A model generated the notes under the pieces. That model saw only the letters and a program-made list of their open reading frames with translations. It was not told where the DNA came from and ran no database searches. From CABMGU01 sp035292785 (GTDB taxonomy: Archaea > Nanobdellota > Nanobdellia > Woesearchaeales > ARS49), in assembly GCA_035292785.1 (NCBI GenBank), contig DATDPK010000062.1:1-25986 (forward strand): DNA of 25,986 nt, read 5' to 3'. Of this stretch, positions 1-6,354 are shown piece by piece; positions within the stretch are counted from its first letter, which is position 1; each line of letters begins with the position of its first letter. A program made the position numbers and the translations under genes.

Positions 1-546
1 GAACATCGTTTGGAGTCTGTTTTGAAGGCTCGAGTTAAGGCTGTTTTTTGGAAAGGCAAATATCTTGCAGATGGTTCGAATGATGACACTGTAAGGCCAA
101 ATATTTTTATCGCCGCATATGCTTATTTCGAATTATTGTCAAAGAGGGAGTGGATTTCTTGTTTTGATTATGTCCTGCCAAGGTTGTGGCTTGACTGGGG
201 CGGCCTTTCAACTCTTGATAAGAATCATCTTTGCTTTGTTCCAGACCATTCTGGCGAAGTTCCCAAGAGTTATCATTGCGGTGACAGTTGGTTTTGGCTG
301 AATAATCTTGCTGCTTTGGTCTTGTTCGCGTTTGACAAGAAGAAGTACAAGAATTATGTTCAGCATATTTTGAAGGCAAGCACTAGTGAAATTTTGTATG
401 AAGGCGCTGTTGGCCATCATTCTGAGCTCAGCAGCGCTTCTGAGTTCAAGCCAGCAGGCTGTCTTGCGCAGGCTTGGAGTGCTGCAATGTATGTAGAATT
501 AATCGAAGAATTATACGGTCATCACCTCACCAAATCACAATCTTAA
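1..546 (+). CDS. Glycogen debranching enzyme, C-terminal part (5' truncated by window edge)
   Basis: The frame is open from base 1 (E-H-R precede the first possible TTG at 10), so only the last 181 residues of a longer protein are visible. The segment matches the C-terminal catalytic domain of amylo-alpha-1,6-glucosidases (GDE_C, GH133-like). It shows RPN near the start, GGLSTLD, a SYHCGDSWFW motif corresponding to the usual SYHNGxxWPW, SEILYEGA, and a final P-A-G-C-x-x-Q-A-W-S segment. These enzymes hydrolyse alpha-1,6 branch points of glycogen-like polymers in the cytoplasm. That fits the GT4 and GH57 genes of the operon at 5228-13699, although this gene lies on the other strand. The usual CxxQAW signature and helical tail are intact. 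The gene is followed after 26 bp by a regulator on the same strand. Confidence 0.85.
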   Translation, partial: EHRLESVLKARVKAVFWKGKYLADGSNDDTVRPNIFIAAYAYFELLSKREWISCFDYVLPRLWLDWGGLSTLDKNHLCFVPDHSGEVPKSYHCGDSWFWLNNLAALVLFAFDKKKYKNYVQHILKASTSEILYEGAVGHHSELSSASEFKPAGCLAQAWSAAMYVELIEELYGHHLTKSQS

Positions 547-572
547 TATAGAATTCTTCATCAGTTCTTCCA

Positions 573-1121
573 ATGGAAATTCGCTTAGATAAGGAGACTT
601 TCAAAGCTTTGGCAAGTACAACTCGTGTTGATGTTTTGAAGCTTTTGGCAAGGCGTCGTCATATGCAGAGCGAGCTTGCTGCTGAGCTTAATCTTTCTGT
701 TCCGACTGTTAAAGAGCATTTGTTTGCTTTGGAAAGAGCTGGCTTGGTTGAAAGACACGAGGAAGGTCGTAAGTGGAAGTATTATTCTTTGACTAAGAAG
801 GGCGAGGGTGTTTTGCATCCTGAGGAGATGAAGATTTGGATTGTTCTTTCTATGCTTGTGTTCAGCGTTATTGGTGGCTTTGTTACTTATTTCAGGACTA
901 TGGTGCCTCAAGAGGTAATGATGGAGGCAAAGATGGCGATGACTGCTCCGGGATTGGAGTCTATGGATGCTCTTGCAGCCACTGCTCCTGTGCAGCCTAT
1001 GAATGTCTGGCTTATTGTATTCAGCATATCTGCTGTTGTTTTTGCTGTTTTATTCGTGTACCTGCTTGTAAAAACCGCACAATATAAAAAGCAGTTAGGC
1101 AATCACCTAACTAAAAAATAG
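573..1121 (+). CDS. Membrane-anchored ArsR-like winged-helix regulator
   Basis: This 182-residue protein has an N-terminal winged helix (about residues 5-75: ALASTTRVDVLKLL, then a recognition helix SVPTVKEHLFALERAGLV, then a wing ending KYYSLTKKG). This is typical of ArsR-family regulators. Two hydrophobic helices follow, at about 86-106 and 144-166, separated by a roughly 35-residue Met/Ala-rich segment that probably faces outside. The C-terminus is basic (YKKQLGNHLTKK). The layout is a DNA-binding domain tethered to the membrane, as in other archaeal ArsR-TM proteins. The signal it senses is unknown. No metal-binding Cys cluster is visible in the winged helix. It starts 26 bp after the debranching enzyme gene and may be co-transcribed with it. 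A perfect 7-bp stem lies at its 3' end (1093-1099 with 1106-1112). Confidence 0.8.
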   Translation: MEIRLDKETFKALASTTRVDVLKLLARRRHMQSELAAELNLSVPTVKEHLFALERAGLVERHEEGRKWKYYSLTKKGEGVLHPEEMKIWIVLSMLVFSVIGGFVTYFRTMVPQEVMMEAKMAMTAPGLESMDALAATAPVQPMNVWLIVFSISAVVFAVLFVYLLVKTAQYKKQLGNHLTKK

Positions 1122-1123
1122 AG

Positions 1124-1131
1124 TATATATT
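1124..1131 (+). promoter_or_regulatory. TATA box of the SIMPL lipoprotein gene
   Basis: TATATATT lies about 35-42 bp upstream of the ATG at 1166, directly after the preceding stop codon. It is flanked by the inverted arms TAGAG (1119-1123) and CTCTA (1136-1140), which could form a small operator. The ATG also has a Shine-Dalgarno-like GGTGAT at 1155-1160, so this transcript should have a short leader. Confidence 0.5.
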
Positions 1132-1165
1132 AACGCTCTACTTTCCATTAAAGTGGTGATGTAAA

Positions 1166-1903
1166 ATGAACAAAACTTTATTGTTGATTGGAATTTTATT
1201 GATTGGTTTGGTTGCCTGCGAGACGCGGGTAATTATGGAAGGTCCTTCTGGACAGCCTCAGAACGCTATTACTGTTCAGGGCAGTACAGAGTTTGATGTT
1301 GCTCCTGATTTGGCAAAGGTTCGTTTCAGGATGGAAACTCAGAGCTTGACTGCTCAGGACGCGCAGGACAGGAATCGTGAGATTGGCGCTAATGTTATGG
1401 CTGCTTTGAAGCAGGCAGGCGTTCGTGCAAATGAAATAGAAACAACTGATTATCGCATTGAGAAAATTCAGGAATGGGATCCGAAAATGGAGAGAATGGT
1501 TGACAAGGGCTATCGTGCAAGCAACGCCTTTGTAATCTCTACAAAAGACCTTGAAAAGGTCGGCCCGTTGCTTGATGTTGGCATTCAGGCAGGCGCTAAC
1601 AATGTTGAGAGCATTAACTTTGAGTTGTCTGATGAAAAGCAGAGAGAAGTTAAGGTTGATGCTTTGCGAAAGGCAACGCAAAATGCCCGTGACAAGGCAG
1701 AAGCTTTGGCAGACGGCGCTGGCGTAAGGATTGGCAAATTATTATCCCTGTCAGAGAACAGCTATGTTGTTATGCCGTATGCCCGTTATGATGTTATGAT
1801 GGCTAAGGAGGAGATGGGTGGTGTGGAAGTGCCTCCAACCGATGTTTCGCCTCAGAATGTGCATATCAGCGCGCAGGTGAGCTTGAGCTATGAAATCGGT
1901 TAA
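1166..1903 (+). CDS. SIMPL-domain (DUF541) lipoprotein
   Basis: This 245-residue protein has a short hydrophobic signal ending in a lipobox (L-V-A-C18), so it is probably a lipid-anchored extracellular protein. Residues about 35-243 form a SIMPL/DUF541 domain. Signs of this are ITVQGSTEFDVAPDLAKVRF at the start, a QDAQDRNREIGANVMAAL helix, GVRANEIETTDYRI, and RKATQNARDKAEALADGAGV near the end. SIMPL proteins are widespread periplasmic or secreted proteins whose biochemical role is poorly defined; oxidative-stress and signalling links are reported for some. The ATG at 1166 is supported by GGTGAT six bases upstream. The last 14 bp overlap the next gene, so the two lipoproteins are probably translated from one mRNA. 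Confidence 0.85.
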   Translation: MNKTLLLIGILLIGLVACETRVIMEGPSGQPQNAITVQGSTEFDVAPDLAKVRFRMETQSLTAQDAQDRNREIGANVMAALKQAGVRANEIETTDYRIEKIQEWDPKMERMVDKGYRASNAFVISTKDLEKVGPLLDVGIQAGANNVESINFELSDEKQREVKVDALRKATQNARDKAEALADGAGVRIGKLLSLSENSYVVMPYARYDVMMAKEEMGGVEVPPTDVSPQNVHISAQVSLSYEIG

Positions 1904-2684
1904 TTCTTTTTTATTATTATTTTTAGTTTCTTGCGCTGTAGTTCCACCGCAGCCGGTTAATATGTTGGAAGATGCTTCTTATTGTAATGTTGATGCTGAC
2001 TGCACTTGCGGCGGTATTGATACGCAAACAAGCGACTGTTTTGTTGGCAACAAATTGTACGCGTCAAAGTATGTTGATTTTTCAAGAGATTGTCCTGATT
2101 TCTGTACAGGCATTGCAGCTCATTTGGAGACTAAGTGTGTGAGCCACATTTGCCAGAATGTTCCTCGCGAGGGCTGGAATAAGCCTGTTGCCTGCACTGA
2201 AGAGGCAAAATTGTGTCCTGACGGCAGTGGAGTTGGCCGTGTTGGTCCAAACTGTGAATTTGCTCCCTGCCCTGGAGAGGAGCCGGTCATGTGCACGCAG
2301 GACGTGAAAGAATGCCCTGATGGAAGTTATGTTGCCAGACTACCTCCAAATTGCGAGTTTGCAGCCTGTCCTGAATCTGATTTGTCCAGCGCGCACTGGC
2401 TGTGCGAGGATGGCAGCTGGAAGAATGTGCCTGAGCAGTGTTTTGAGAATTCTTGTTTTAACAAAAACGAGTGCCAGTTGATGGGTGTCAGCGGTATTTG
2501 CGGTCCTTATATGATTGCAGGGCCTACTAAGACTTTGCACAAGCCGCCTGTTTATTATGAGGACCGTTGCGGCCAGCCTCCTTGCAGCGTTATTACTGCA
2601 ATGTGCCTTGACCCTGCTTCGCAGCCGAGAATTACTGGAGTTGACTGCGTTGAGACCAAGTGTGTTGTCAGATACGAACAATAG
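1890..2684 (+). CDS. Cysteine-rich secreted lipoprotein with tandem repeats
   Basis: This 264-residue protein starts with a signal peptide and lipobox (F-L-V-S-C15), then continues as a Cys-rich extracellular chain with no recognised catalytic motif. Two tandem repeats of about 27 residues are plain (about 102-128 and 135-160). Each runs C-T-x-x-x-K-x-C-P-D-G-S-x-V-x-R, then PPNCEF or GPNCEF, then A-x-C-P. A third, shorter C-x-D-G-S-W unit follows at about 172. This C-P-D-G pattern recurs in many archaeal and bacterial secreted proteins as small disulfide modules. The protein has more than twenty Cys, so it would need oxidative folding outside the cell. It overlaps the SIMPL gene by 14 bp. 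Function is unknown; adhesion or surface attachment is only a guess. Confidence 0.75.
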   Translation: MKSVNSFLLLFLVSCAVVPPQPVNMLEDASYCNVDADCTCGGIDTQTSDCFVGNKLYASKYVDFSRDCPDFCTGIAAHLETKCVSHICQNVPREGWNKPVACTEEAKLCPDGSGVGRVGPNCEFAPCPGEEPVMCTQDVKECPDGSYVARLPPNCEFAACPESDLSSAHWLCEDGSWKNVPEQCFENSCFNKNECQLMGVSGICGPYMIAGPTKTLHKPPVYYEDRCGQPPCSVITAMCLDPASQPRITGVDCVETKCVVRYEQ

Positions 2685-2701
2685 TTTCTTTTGTTTTTGT
2701 C
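2685..2701 (+). terminator. T-rich archaeal-type terminator candidate
   Basis: Immediately after the Cys-rich lipoprotein stop codon there is a run dominated by T, with T tracts of 3, 4 and 5 broken by single C or G. Archaeal RNA polymerase terminates at such tracts without a hairpin, and the next promoter begins just downstream. Confidence 0.4.
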
Positions 2702-2707
2702 ATAAAA

Positions 2708-2715
2708 TTTATAAA
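2708..2715 (+). promoter_or_regulatory. TATA box of the desaturase gene
   Basis: TTTATAAA is centred about 26 bp before the ATG at 2738. No Shine-Dalgarno sequence lies in front of that ATG, so the predicted transcript start is at or next to the start codon (leaderless). Confidence 0.6.
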
Positions 2716-2737
2716 CTTCATTTGAACTTTTTTAGTT

Positions 2738-3508
2738 ATGTGGGTTTGGTTATGGGCAGTAATTGCGGGCTTTATTCTGATGCAGTTATCTTGTTTTGTG
2801 ACCACGATATACCTGCATCGTGGAATGACTCATCGCGGAATTCATTTTCGCAAGAGTGTTGATGTTTTTTTTCGTGCAGTTTTGTGGTTGACAACCGGGA
2901 TAATTTCAAAGCAGTGGATTGCCGTGCACCGCAAGCATCATCAGTTTACTGATAAGGAAGGCGACCCGCATAGCCCTTATTTGGAAGGTTTTTGGAATAT
3001 TCAATTGTTCAATTATCGTTATTATTTCAGGCACATCAACGATGAGAATTTGCTTGAAAAGTATTCTGCCGACATTAAGAATGATTGGTTTGACCGTCAC
3101 GTTTTCAGGTACAGTACTGCGGGATTGTTAATCACTACTGGAGTTCTTTGCTGGATTCTTGGCTGGTGGGGTTTATTGGCTTCAGGGCTTAGTATGATTC
3201 TTTATGTTTTGATGTCTTCAACTATTAATGGGCTGTGCCATTGGGTTGGTTACAAGAATTTTGAGAATACTGCGAAAAACCTGCAGTCTGTTGCTTTGAT
3301 ATCTGGAGGCGAGGGCTTGCATAATAATCATCATGCTTTTCCTGCTTGCCCGAAGCTTTCAATGAAAAAATTTGAGTTTGACCCTGCTTGGGCTTTTATC
3401 AAGGTTATGTCTTGGTGCAAGTTATGCACGCCTGCGAGAACTGTTTCTTTGGATGGTCCTTTGCACAAGACTATTGTTGAACGGTTGGCGAAGCCGCAGG
3501 AGGCGTGA
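2738..3508 (+). CDS. Membrane fatty-acid (acyl-CoA/phospholipid delta-9-type) desaturase
   Basis: This 256-residue integral membrane di-iron enzyme keeps all three His boxes: H27-RGMT-H32, H64-RK-HH68 and H195-NN-HH199. It also has the extra ligand-type His in NGLCHWVGY (H168) and the GEGLHNNHHAFP signature of the delta-9 desaturase group. Hydrophobic segments lie at about 4-25, 44-60, 128-148 and 150-170. The family uses O2 and electrons from ferredoxin, rubredoxin or cytochrome b5 to insert a cis double bond into a fatty acyl chain. The length suits compact bacterial forms. It has its own TATA box, so it is not obviously part of the upstream lipoprotein operon. A fatty-acid desaturase is unexpected in an archaeon with isoprenoid lipids; transfer from bacteria is likely. 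Its acyl substrate cannot be told from sequence. Confidence 0.9.
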   Translation: MWVWLWAVIAGFILMQLSCFVTTIYLHRGMTHRGIHFRKSVDVFFRAVLWLTTGIISKQWIAVHRKHHQFTDKEGDPHSPYLEGFWNIQLFNYRYYFRHINDENLLEKYSADIKNDWFDRHVFRYSTAGLLITTGVLCWILGWWGLLASGLSMILYVLMSSTINGLCHWVGYKNFENTAKNLQSVALISGGEGLHNNHHAFPACPKLSMKKFEFDPAWAFIKVMSWCKLCTPARTVSLDGPLHKTIVERLAKPQEA

Positions 3509-3710
3509 TTGTCTGTATTTTTTCTATTTCAGCCAGAATTTTTATCCAAAGCTCTTCAGCTCTTTCTTCTGAGGTAGTTTCAACGTGTGCTGCTGAGCGT
3601 ATCATCTGCCTCAACTCGCTTGTCGGCTGCCTGTAAGCACCCGCTGGTTTTGTGCTGTATTGTGTTTCCATTCTATTTTGTTCATATTTCTCATATATAA
3701 AACTTTCCAT
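3471..3710 (-). CDS. Small hypothetical protein, antisense to the desaturase 3' end
   Basis: This 79-residue ORF overlaps the last 38 bp of the convergent desaturase gene; the rest lies in otherwise empty sequence. The composition looks protein-like: a polar N-terminus with several Tyr, then a probable amphipathic helix (about 30-68: SELRQMIRSAAHVE and EERAEELWIKILAEIEKI), then a Pro/Ala tail. No domain is recognised. A second in-frame Met at residue 14 is an alternative start. Neither Met has a clear Shine-Dalgarno sequence. The ORF fills what would otherwise be a roughly 300-bp gap, which supports it, but it could still be spurious. Confidence 0.5.
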   Translation of the reverse strand: MESFIYEKYEQNRMETQYSTKPAGAYRQPTSELRQMIRSAAHVETTSEERAEELWIKILAEIEKIQTITPPAASPTVQQ

Positions 3711-3762
3711 ATTTAACTACTAAAAAGTGATTACTTACTATCCTTAGTGGCATTGCACAACA

Positions 3763-3770
3763 TTTATATA
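3763..3770 (+). promoter_or_regulatory. TATA box upstream of the RskA-like pair
   Basis: TTTATATA, continuing into TATC, lies 40-47 bp before the GTG at 3810. That GTG has a GAGGTGA Shine-Dalgarno sequence at 3799-3805, so a leader of about 15 nt is expected. The run ATATATAT is self-complementary and could also drive the small minus-strand ORF ending at 3471. Confidence 0.55.
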
Positions 3771-3809
3771 TATCATTTATGATTGAATGACTGTGAAAGA
3801 GGTGACTGA

Positions 3810-4598
3810 GTGAGAAAGCTGATAGCAATAGTTCTTGCAGCTGTCTTGTTGGTATCTACTGTCATCGCTATTCACGATGCCGGCTACGGCGGCTATGGTG
3901 GCCAGACTGCGAGAGAGCGCAGGCTTACTGACCCGTATTCCCGTGAACAGTATTTTGGCGAGGGTTATTCATGGCCTTTTGTGAACTTTGGACAGAAAGG
4001 CCCCACTTACAGGCTTATTAACACTGGCGCAAAGAGTGCATATTCCGGTGTTTTCAACTTGGACACGAATTCTTATGTGAATCGTGGAAGGGACCCTGCG
4101 AAGATTAGCAATTGGGACCCAAATATGCGCGGACAGTCACGCCTTGATGTTTATGTTGACCTTCTGCCTTATGAGGTTGTTGACTTGCAGAAGGGAGAGC
4201 AGCTTGTTTATTCAAAGGGCACGGCGAGGATTTTGAGCCAGGGCAATGCGTATGGTATCGGCTTGAACGACCCTGAGCCTCAGGGAAGAGTGCAGATTCA
4301 GGCAAAGGACTTGCTGCCTCTGAATGAAAATCAGATTTATGAGGCCTGGCTTTTGGATGAAGATACCGGCTACTCTTTGAGTCTTGGTTTGCTGAAGTCA
4401 GGAATTCAGGGCACAAGCCAGCTGATGTTTGAGATTAAGCGCATGGTTGACATGTTTGATTATGTTATGATAACTATTGAGCCGTATCCTGATCTTGATC
4501 CTGGCCCAAGCGGAGAGGTTATCCTGTTCGGCATTATCGATAAGCCAAGGATTGCGACAAGGCCGTTGGGAAGCACGTTTGCTTTGAGGGCAAGATGA
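3810..4598 (+). CDS. Secreted protein with RskA-like (anti-sigma-K extracytoplasmic) domain, copy 1
   Basis: This 262-residue protein has an N-terminal signal helix (about 3-21) and no further membrane span. The GTG start is chosen because GAGGTGA lies just upstream and the signal peptide begins there. After a Gly/Tyr-rich linker, residues about 110-250 resemble the extracytoplasmic domain of anti-sigma-K factors: a short Val/Ile-rich strand, then YEAWLLDEDTGYSLSLGLL, a run ending DYVMITIEP, and DLDPGPSGEVILFG. In bacteria this pattern reads YQLWLxDxxG...VxVTxEPxGGSxxPTGxVxL. Archaea have no sigma-70 factors, so the domain must do something else here, perhaps as a beta-sandwich surface module. 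The stop codon overlaps the next start (ATGA), and the next gene is a paralogue. Confidence 0.65.
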   Translation: MRKLIAIVLAAVLLVSTVIAIHDAGYGGYGGQTARERRLTDPYSREQYFGEGYSWPFVNFGQKGPTYRLINTGAKSAYSGVFNLDTNSYVNRGRDPAKISNWDPNMRGQSRLDVYVDLLPYEVVDLQKGEQLVYSKGTARILSQGNAYGIGLNDPEPQGRVQIQAKDLLPLNENQIYEAWLLDEDTGYSLSLGLLKSGIQGTSQLMFEIKRMVDMFDYVMITIEPYPDLDPGPSGEVILFGIIDKPRIATRPLGSTFALRAR

Positions 4599-5221
4599 AA
4601 GTGTTAATCAAGAGAGCGTTCATTGTGATATCATTAGTTGCATTGTTGAGCTTTTCTGTTGTCGGGGCAATTATGCAGGAGTACAAGTCTAATTTTGAGT
4701 TTCCAAGGCGCTACGGTGTTGAACGCGTCACTCATTACGATCCTCGCGTGAATTTTGCAAAGATTGATACTTTTGTTTATCTTGAGCCTGCAAATGCCGA
4801 TAAGGGCAAGGGTGTTGGAAGAGGCGGTTATTCTCCTATTTATCCTCGCGGTACTGTTGATATGAGAAGTTCTACCTGGTATGGTTATCCGAGGGCAGAG
4901 GCGGTTATAAAGACAAAAGACCTTCCTGCTTCAGATGAGATTAACGGGCAGTTTGAGGCTTGGCTTGTTGATGAGGAAACCGGCCGCAGGTTGAGTATGG
5001 GTGTGTTTACAACCCGTTTTGGCGGCACTGGTCTGTTGCAATACAGAATTGACAATTACTTTGACCCTTACGACACTGTTGAAGTGACTCTTGAGCCATT
5101 ATTTGATGAGGATATTACTCCGGGTCCTGTTGTCTTGATTGGCCCGATTCCTGCTCCAAGGTACTTTAATCCTCCTCCAGCGTCGAGGACGATGATTACT
5201 CAGGCTTTGGTTACGTATTAG
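4595..5221 (+). CDS. Secreted protein with RskA-like domain, copy 2
   Basis: This 208-residue paralogue of the preceding gene overlaps it by 4 bp (ATGA). It has an N-terminal signal helix (about 7-25), then a polar N-terminal region, then the same domain at about 100-195: FEAWLVDEETGRRLSMGVF, a YDTVEVTLEP strand, and ITPGPVVLIGP. The pairing and overlap suggest the two proteins are made together, perhaps in a fixed ratio, and may form a surface complex. No sigma factor or transmembrane anchor is present, so an anti-sigma role is excluded here. Function is unknown. It ends 6 bp before the convergent end of the Cys-rich small gene on the other strand. Confidence 0.65.
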   Translation: MKVLIKRAFIVISLVALLSFSVVGAIMQEYKSNFEFPRRYGVERVTHYDPRVNFAKIDTFVYLEPANADKGKGVGRGGYSPIYPRGTVDMRSSTWYGYPRAEAVIKTKDLPASDEINGQFEAWLVDEETGRRLSMGVFTTRFGGTGLLQYRIDNYFDPYDTVEVTLEPLFDEDITPGPVVLIGPIPAPRYFNPPPASRTMITQALVTY

Positions 5222-5227
5222 AAAGAG

Positions 5228-5347
5228 CTAATTTTCTTTGCAGGAGCATTGCATTATTGTGTTTCCACATTTGCAGATTTTGCACATTGGGCAGTCTGCC
5301 ATGCTTTCCAGTTTTACTGCCTTGTAACTGCATTTTTGGCATTTCAT
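5228..5347 (-). CDS. 39-residue Cys-rich (zinc-ribbon-like) microprotein, last gene of the operon
   Basis: I found this by reading the minus strand by hand. ATG at 5347 overlaps the TGA of the transketolase C-subunit gene as ATGA, and translation runs 39 codons to TAG at 5230-5228. The peptide has eight Cys at residues 3, 6, 19, 22, 25, 27, 34 and 36, in the order CxxC, CxxCxxCxC, CxC. The N-terminus is MKCQKCSYKAVKLESM and the end is QCSCKEN. This arrangement suggests it binds one or two zinc ions or an Fe-S cluster. The four-base overlap is the same coupling used by the other genes of the operon, which argues that it is real. It could act as a partner of the transketolase pair or as a metal or redox chaperone; nothing in the sequence decides this. 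Confidence 0.7.
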   Translation of the reverse strand: MKCQKCSYKAVKLESMADCPMCKICKCGNTIMQCSCKEN

Positions 5348-6354
5348 TTTCTGTTTGCAAGCAGGCTTGCAATGCTTAGTTTTGTCTTTCTTTTTGCCGC
5401 TTGATTTGCAAGCGCTTCATCCTTGAATACGTCTTTTATCCAGCTGGCAAAGTCATTCTTATTCTCGTTTACGTGGTGTGCAAAGGCAACGTCATCCATG
5501 TGAACGAGTGCTTTTTGCAGTCCGGCTATGCTGCTTATCGTGCTTCCATCGTGCACTTTGAACTGCAGTTCAGGGCTCACCCCTGCTCCCTCTTTTACAT
5601 TCTCGCATTTTTGGCGTATTGCTTCTTTTACTGCTCTTATGATTTCTTTGTAGGTTCCGCCTGTTATGCGCATAGGAACAGGATTGTGCTGCGAAATTAT
5701 TTCCGCAACAGTGCTTCCAAGCTCTTCTGATGCCACGATGCATTTTGTTATTCTTGCTGATGAGAGTATTGTATGCTTGTCCATTGGCTTTATCGTGTGA
5801 TTGTTTATCACTGTACATTCTATGTCTTGTTTTGCCAGTTTTTCTGCTGCCGCCAGCGCTTCGTGGAGCATTTTTCCGCACGCAACTATTGTGCAGTCCG
5901 CGCCTTCTCTTAGTATTTCTGCCCTGCCGAGTATGAATTCTTTTGTGATTGTTGGTGTTTTTTCCCTGCTTAGCTGTATGTATGCCGGTCCTTTTGTTAT
6001 TGCCGCTGCTATTGTTGCTTTTTGCGCTTCTGCCGAGTCTGCTGGTATTATTATTGTAATAGGTAATTTCCTTAGGAGAGAAATATCGCCTGTTCCAATA
6101 ATTTTGACGTCCGCATTGTTTATGCAGGCATTTCGTATCTTGTCCAGATTTTTATCTTGTGCTTCGGCAAATACTGTTTTGCCTTGAAGCGCAATTCCTG
6201 TTGCGATTCCTATTGTGTCTGCGCTGCATTGTATGAATTTTTGCGGGAATTTTTCTGCAAACCTTTCAGATTTTCCTGCAAGTACTATGATGTCTTTTTT
6301 CTCTCCCAGCTCAAGGAGTGCTTTTCCAAATCCCTCTTTTGTTGTTTCTTTCAT
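5344..6354 (-). CDS. Transketolase C-terminal subunit (degenerate) fused to a DUF5752-like domain
   Basis: This 336-residue protein corresponds to the second half of transketolase: a pyrimidine-binding domain (about 1-130), then the C-terminal transketolase domain (about 140-250, ending RITGGTYKEIIRAVKEAI). Archaeal transketolases are commonly split this way. Two features are odd. Where the family has GIAEQN, with the Glu that activates thiamine diphosphate, this protein has CSADT (43-47), with Ser at the Glu position. The loop that normally carries GEDGxTHQ is missing: VKIIGTG (83-89) runs straight to DISLLRKLP. A C-terminal extension (about 262-322) contains FKVHDG, HHVNENKNDFASWIKDVF and LANQAAK. 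This is the same domain found in two other proteins of the operon. The start overlaps the stop of the N-subunit gene (ATGA). Confidence 0.8.
   Translation of the reverse strand: MKETTKEGFGKALLELGEKKDIIVLAGKSERFAEKFPQKFIQCSADTIGIATGIALQGKTVFAEAQDKNLDKIRNACINNADVKIIGTGDISLLRKLPITIIIPADSAEAQKATIAAAITKGPAYIQLSREKTPTITKEFILGRAEILREGADCTIVACGKMLHEALAAAEKLAKQDIECTVINNHTIKPMDKHTILSSARITKCIVASEELGSTVAEIISQHNPVPMRITGGTYKEIIRAVKEAIRQKCENVKEGAGVSPELQFKVHDGSTISSIAGLQKALVHMDDVAFAHHVNENKNDFASWIKDVFKDEALANQAAKRKTKLSIASLLANRK

Noticed and set aside
1093..1120. 7-bp hairpin followed by an A-run at the end of the ArsR-like gene, first taken as an intrinsic terminator
   Set aside because: The run after the stem is A on the coding strand, not T, so it would not terminate the plus-strand transcript.
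3810..5221. Calling the two RskA-like proteins anti-sigma factors
   Set aside because: No cytoplasmic sigma-binding part or membrane span beyond the signal peptide, and the host is archaeal.
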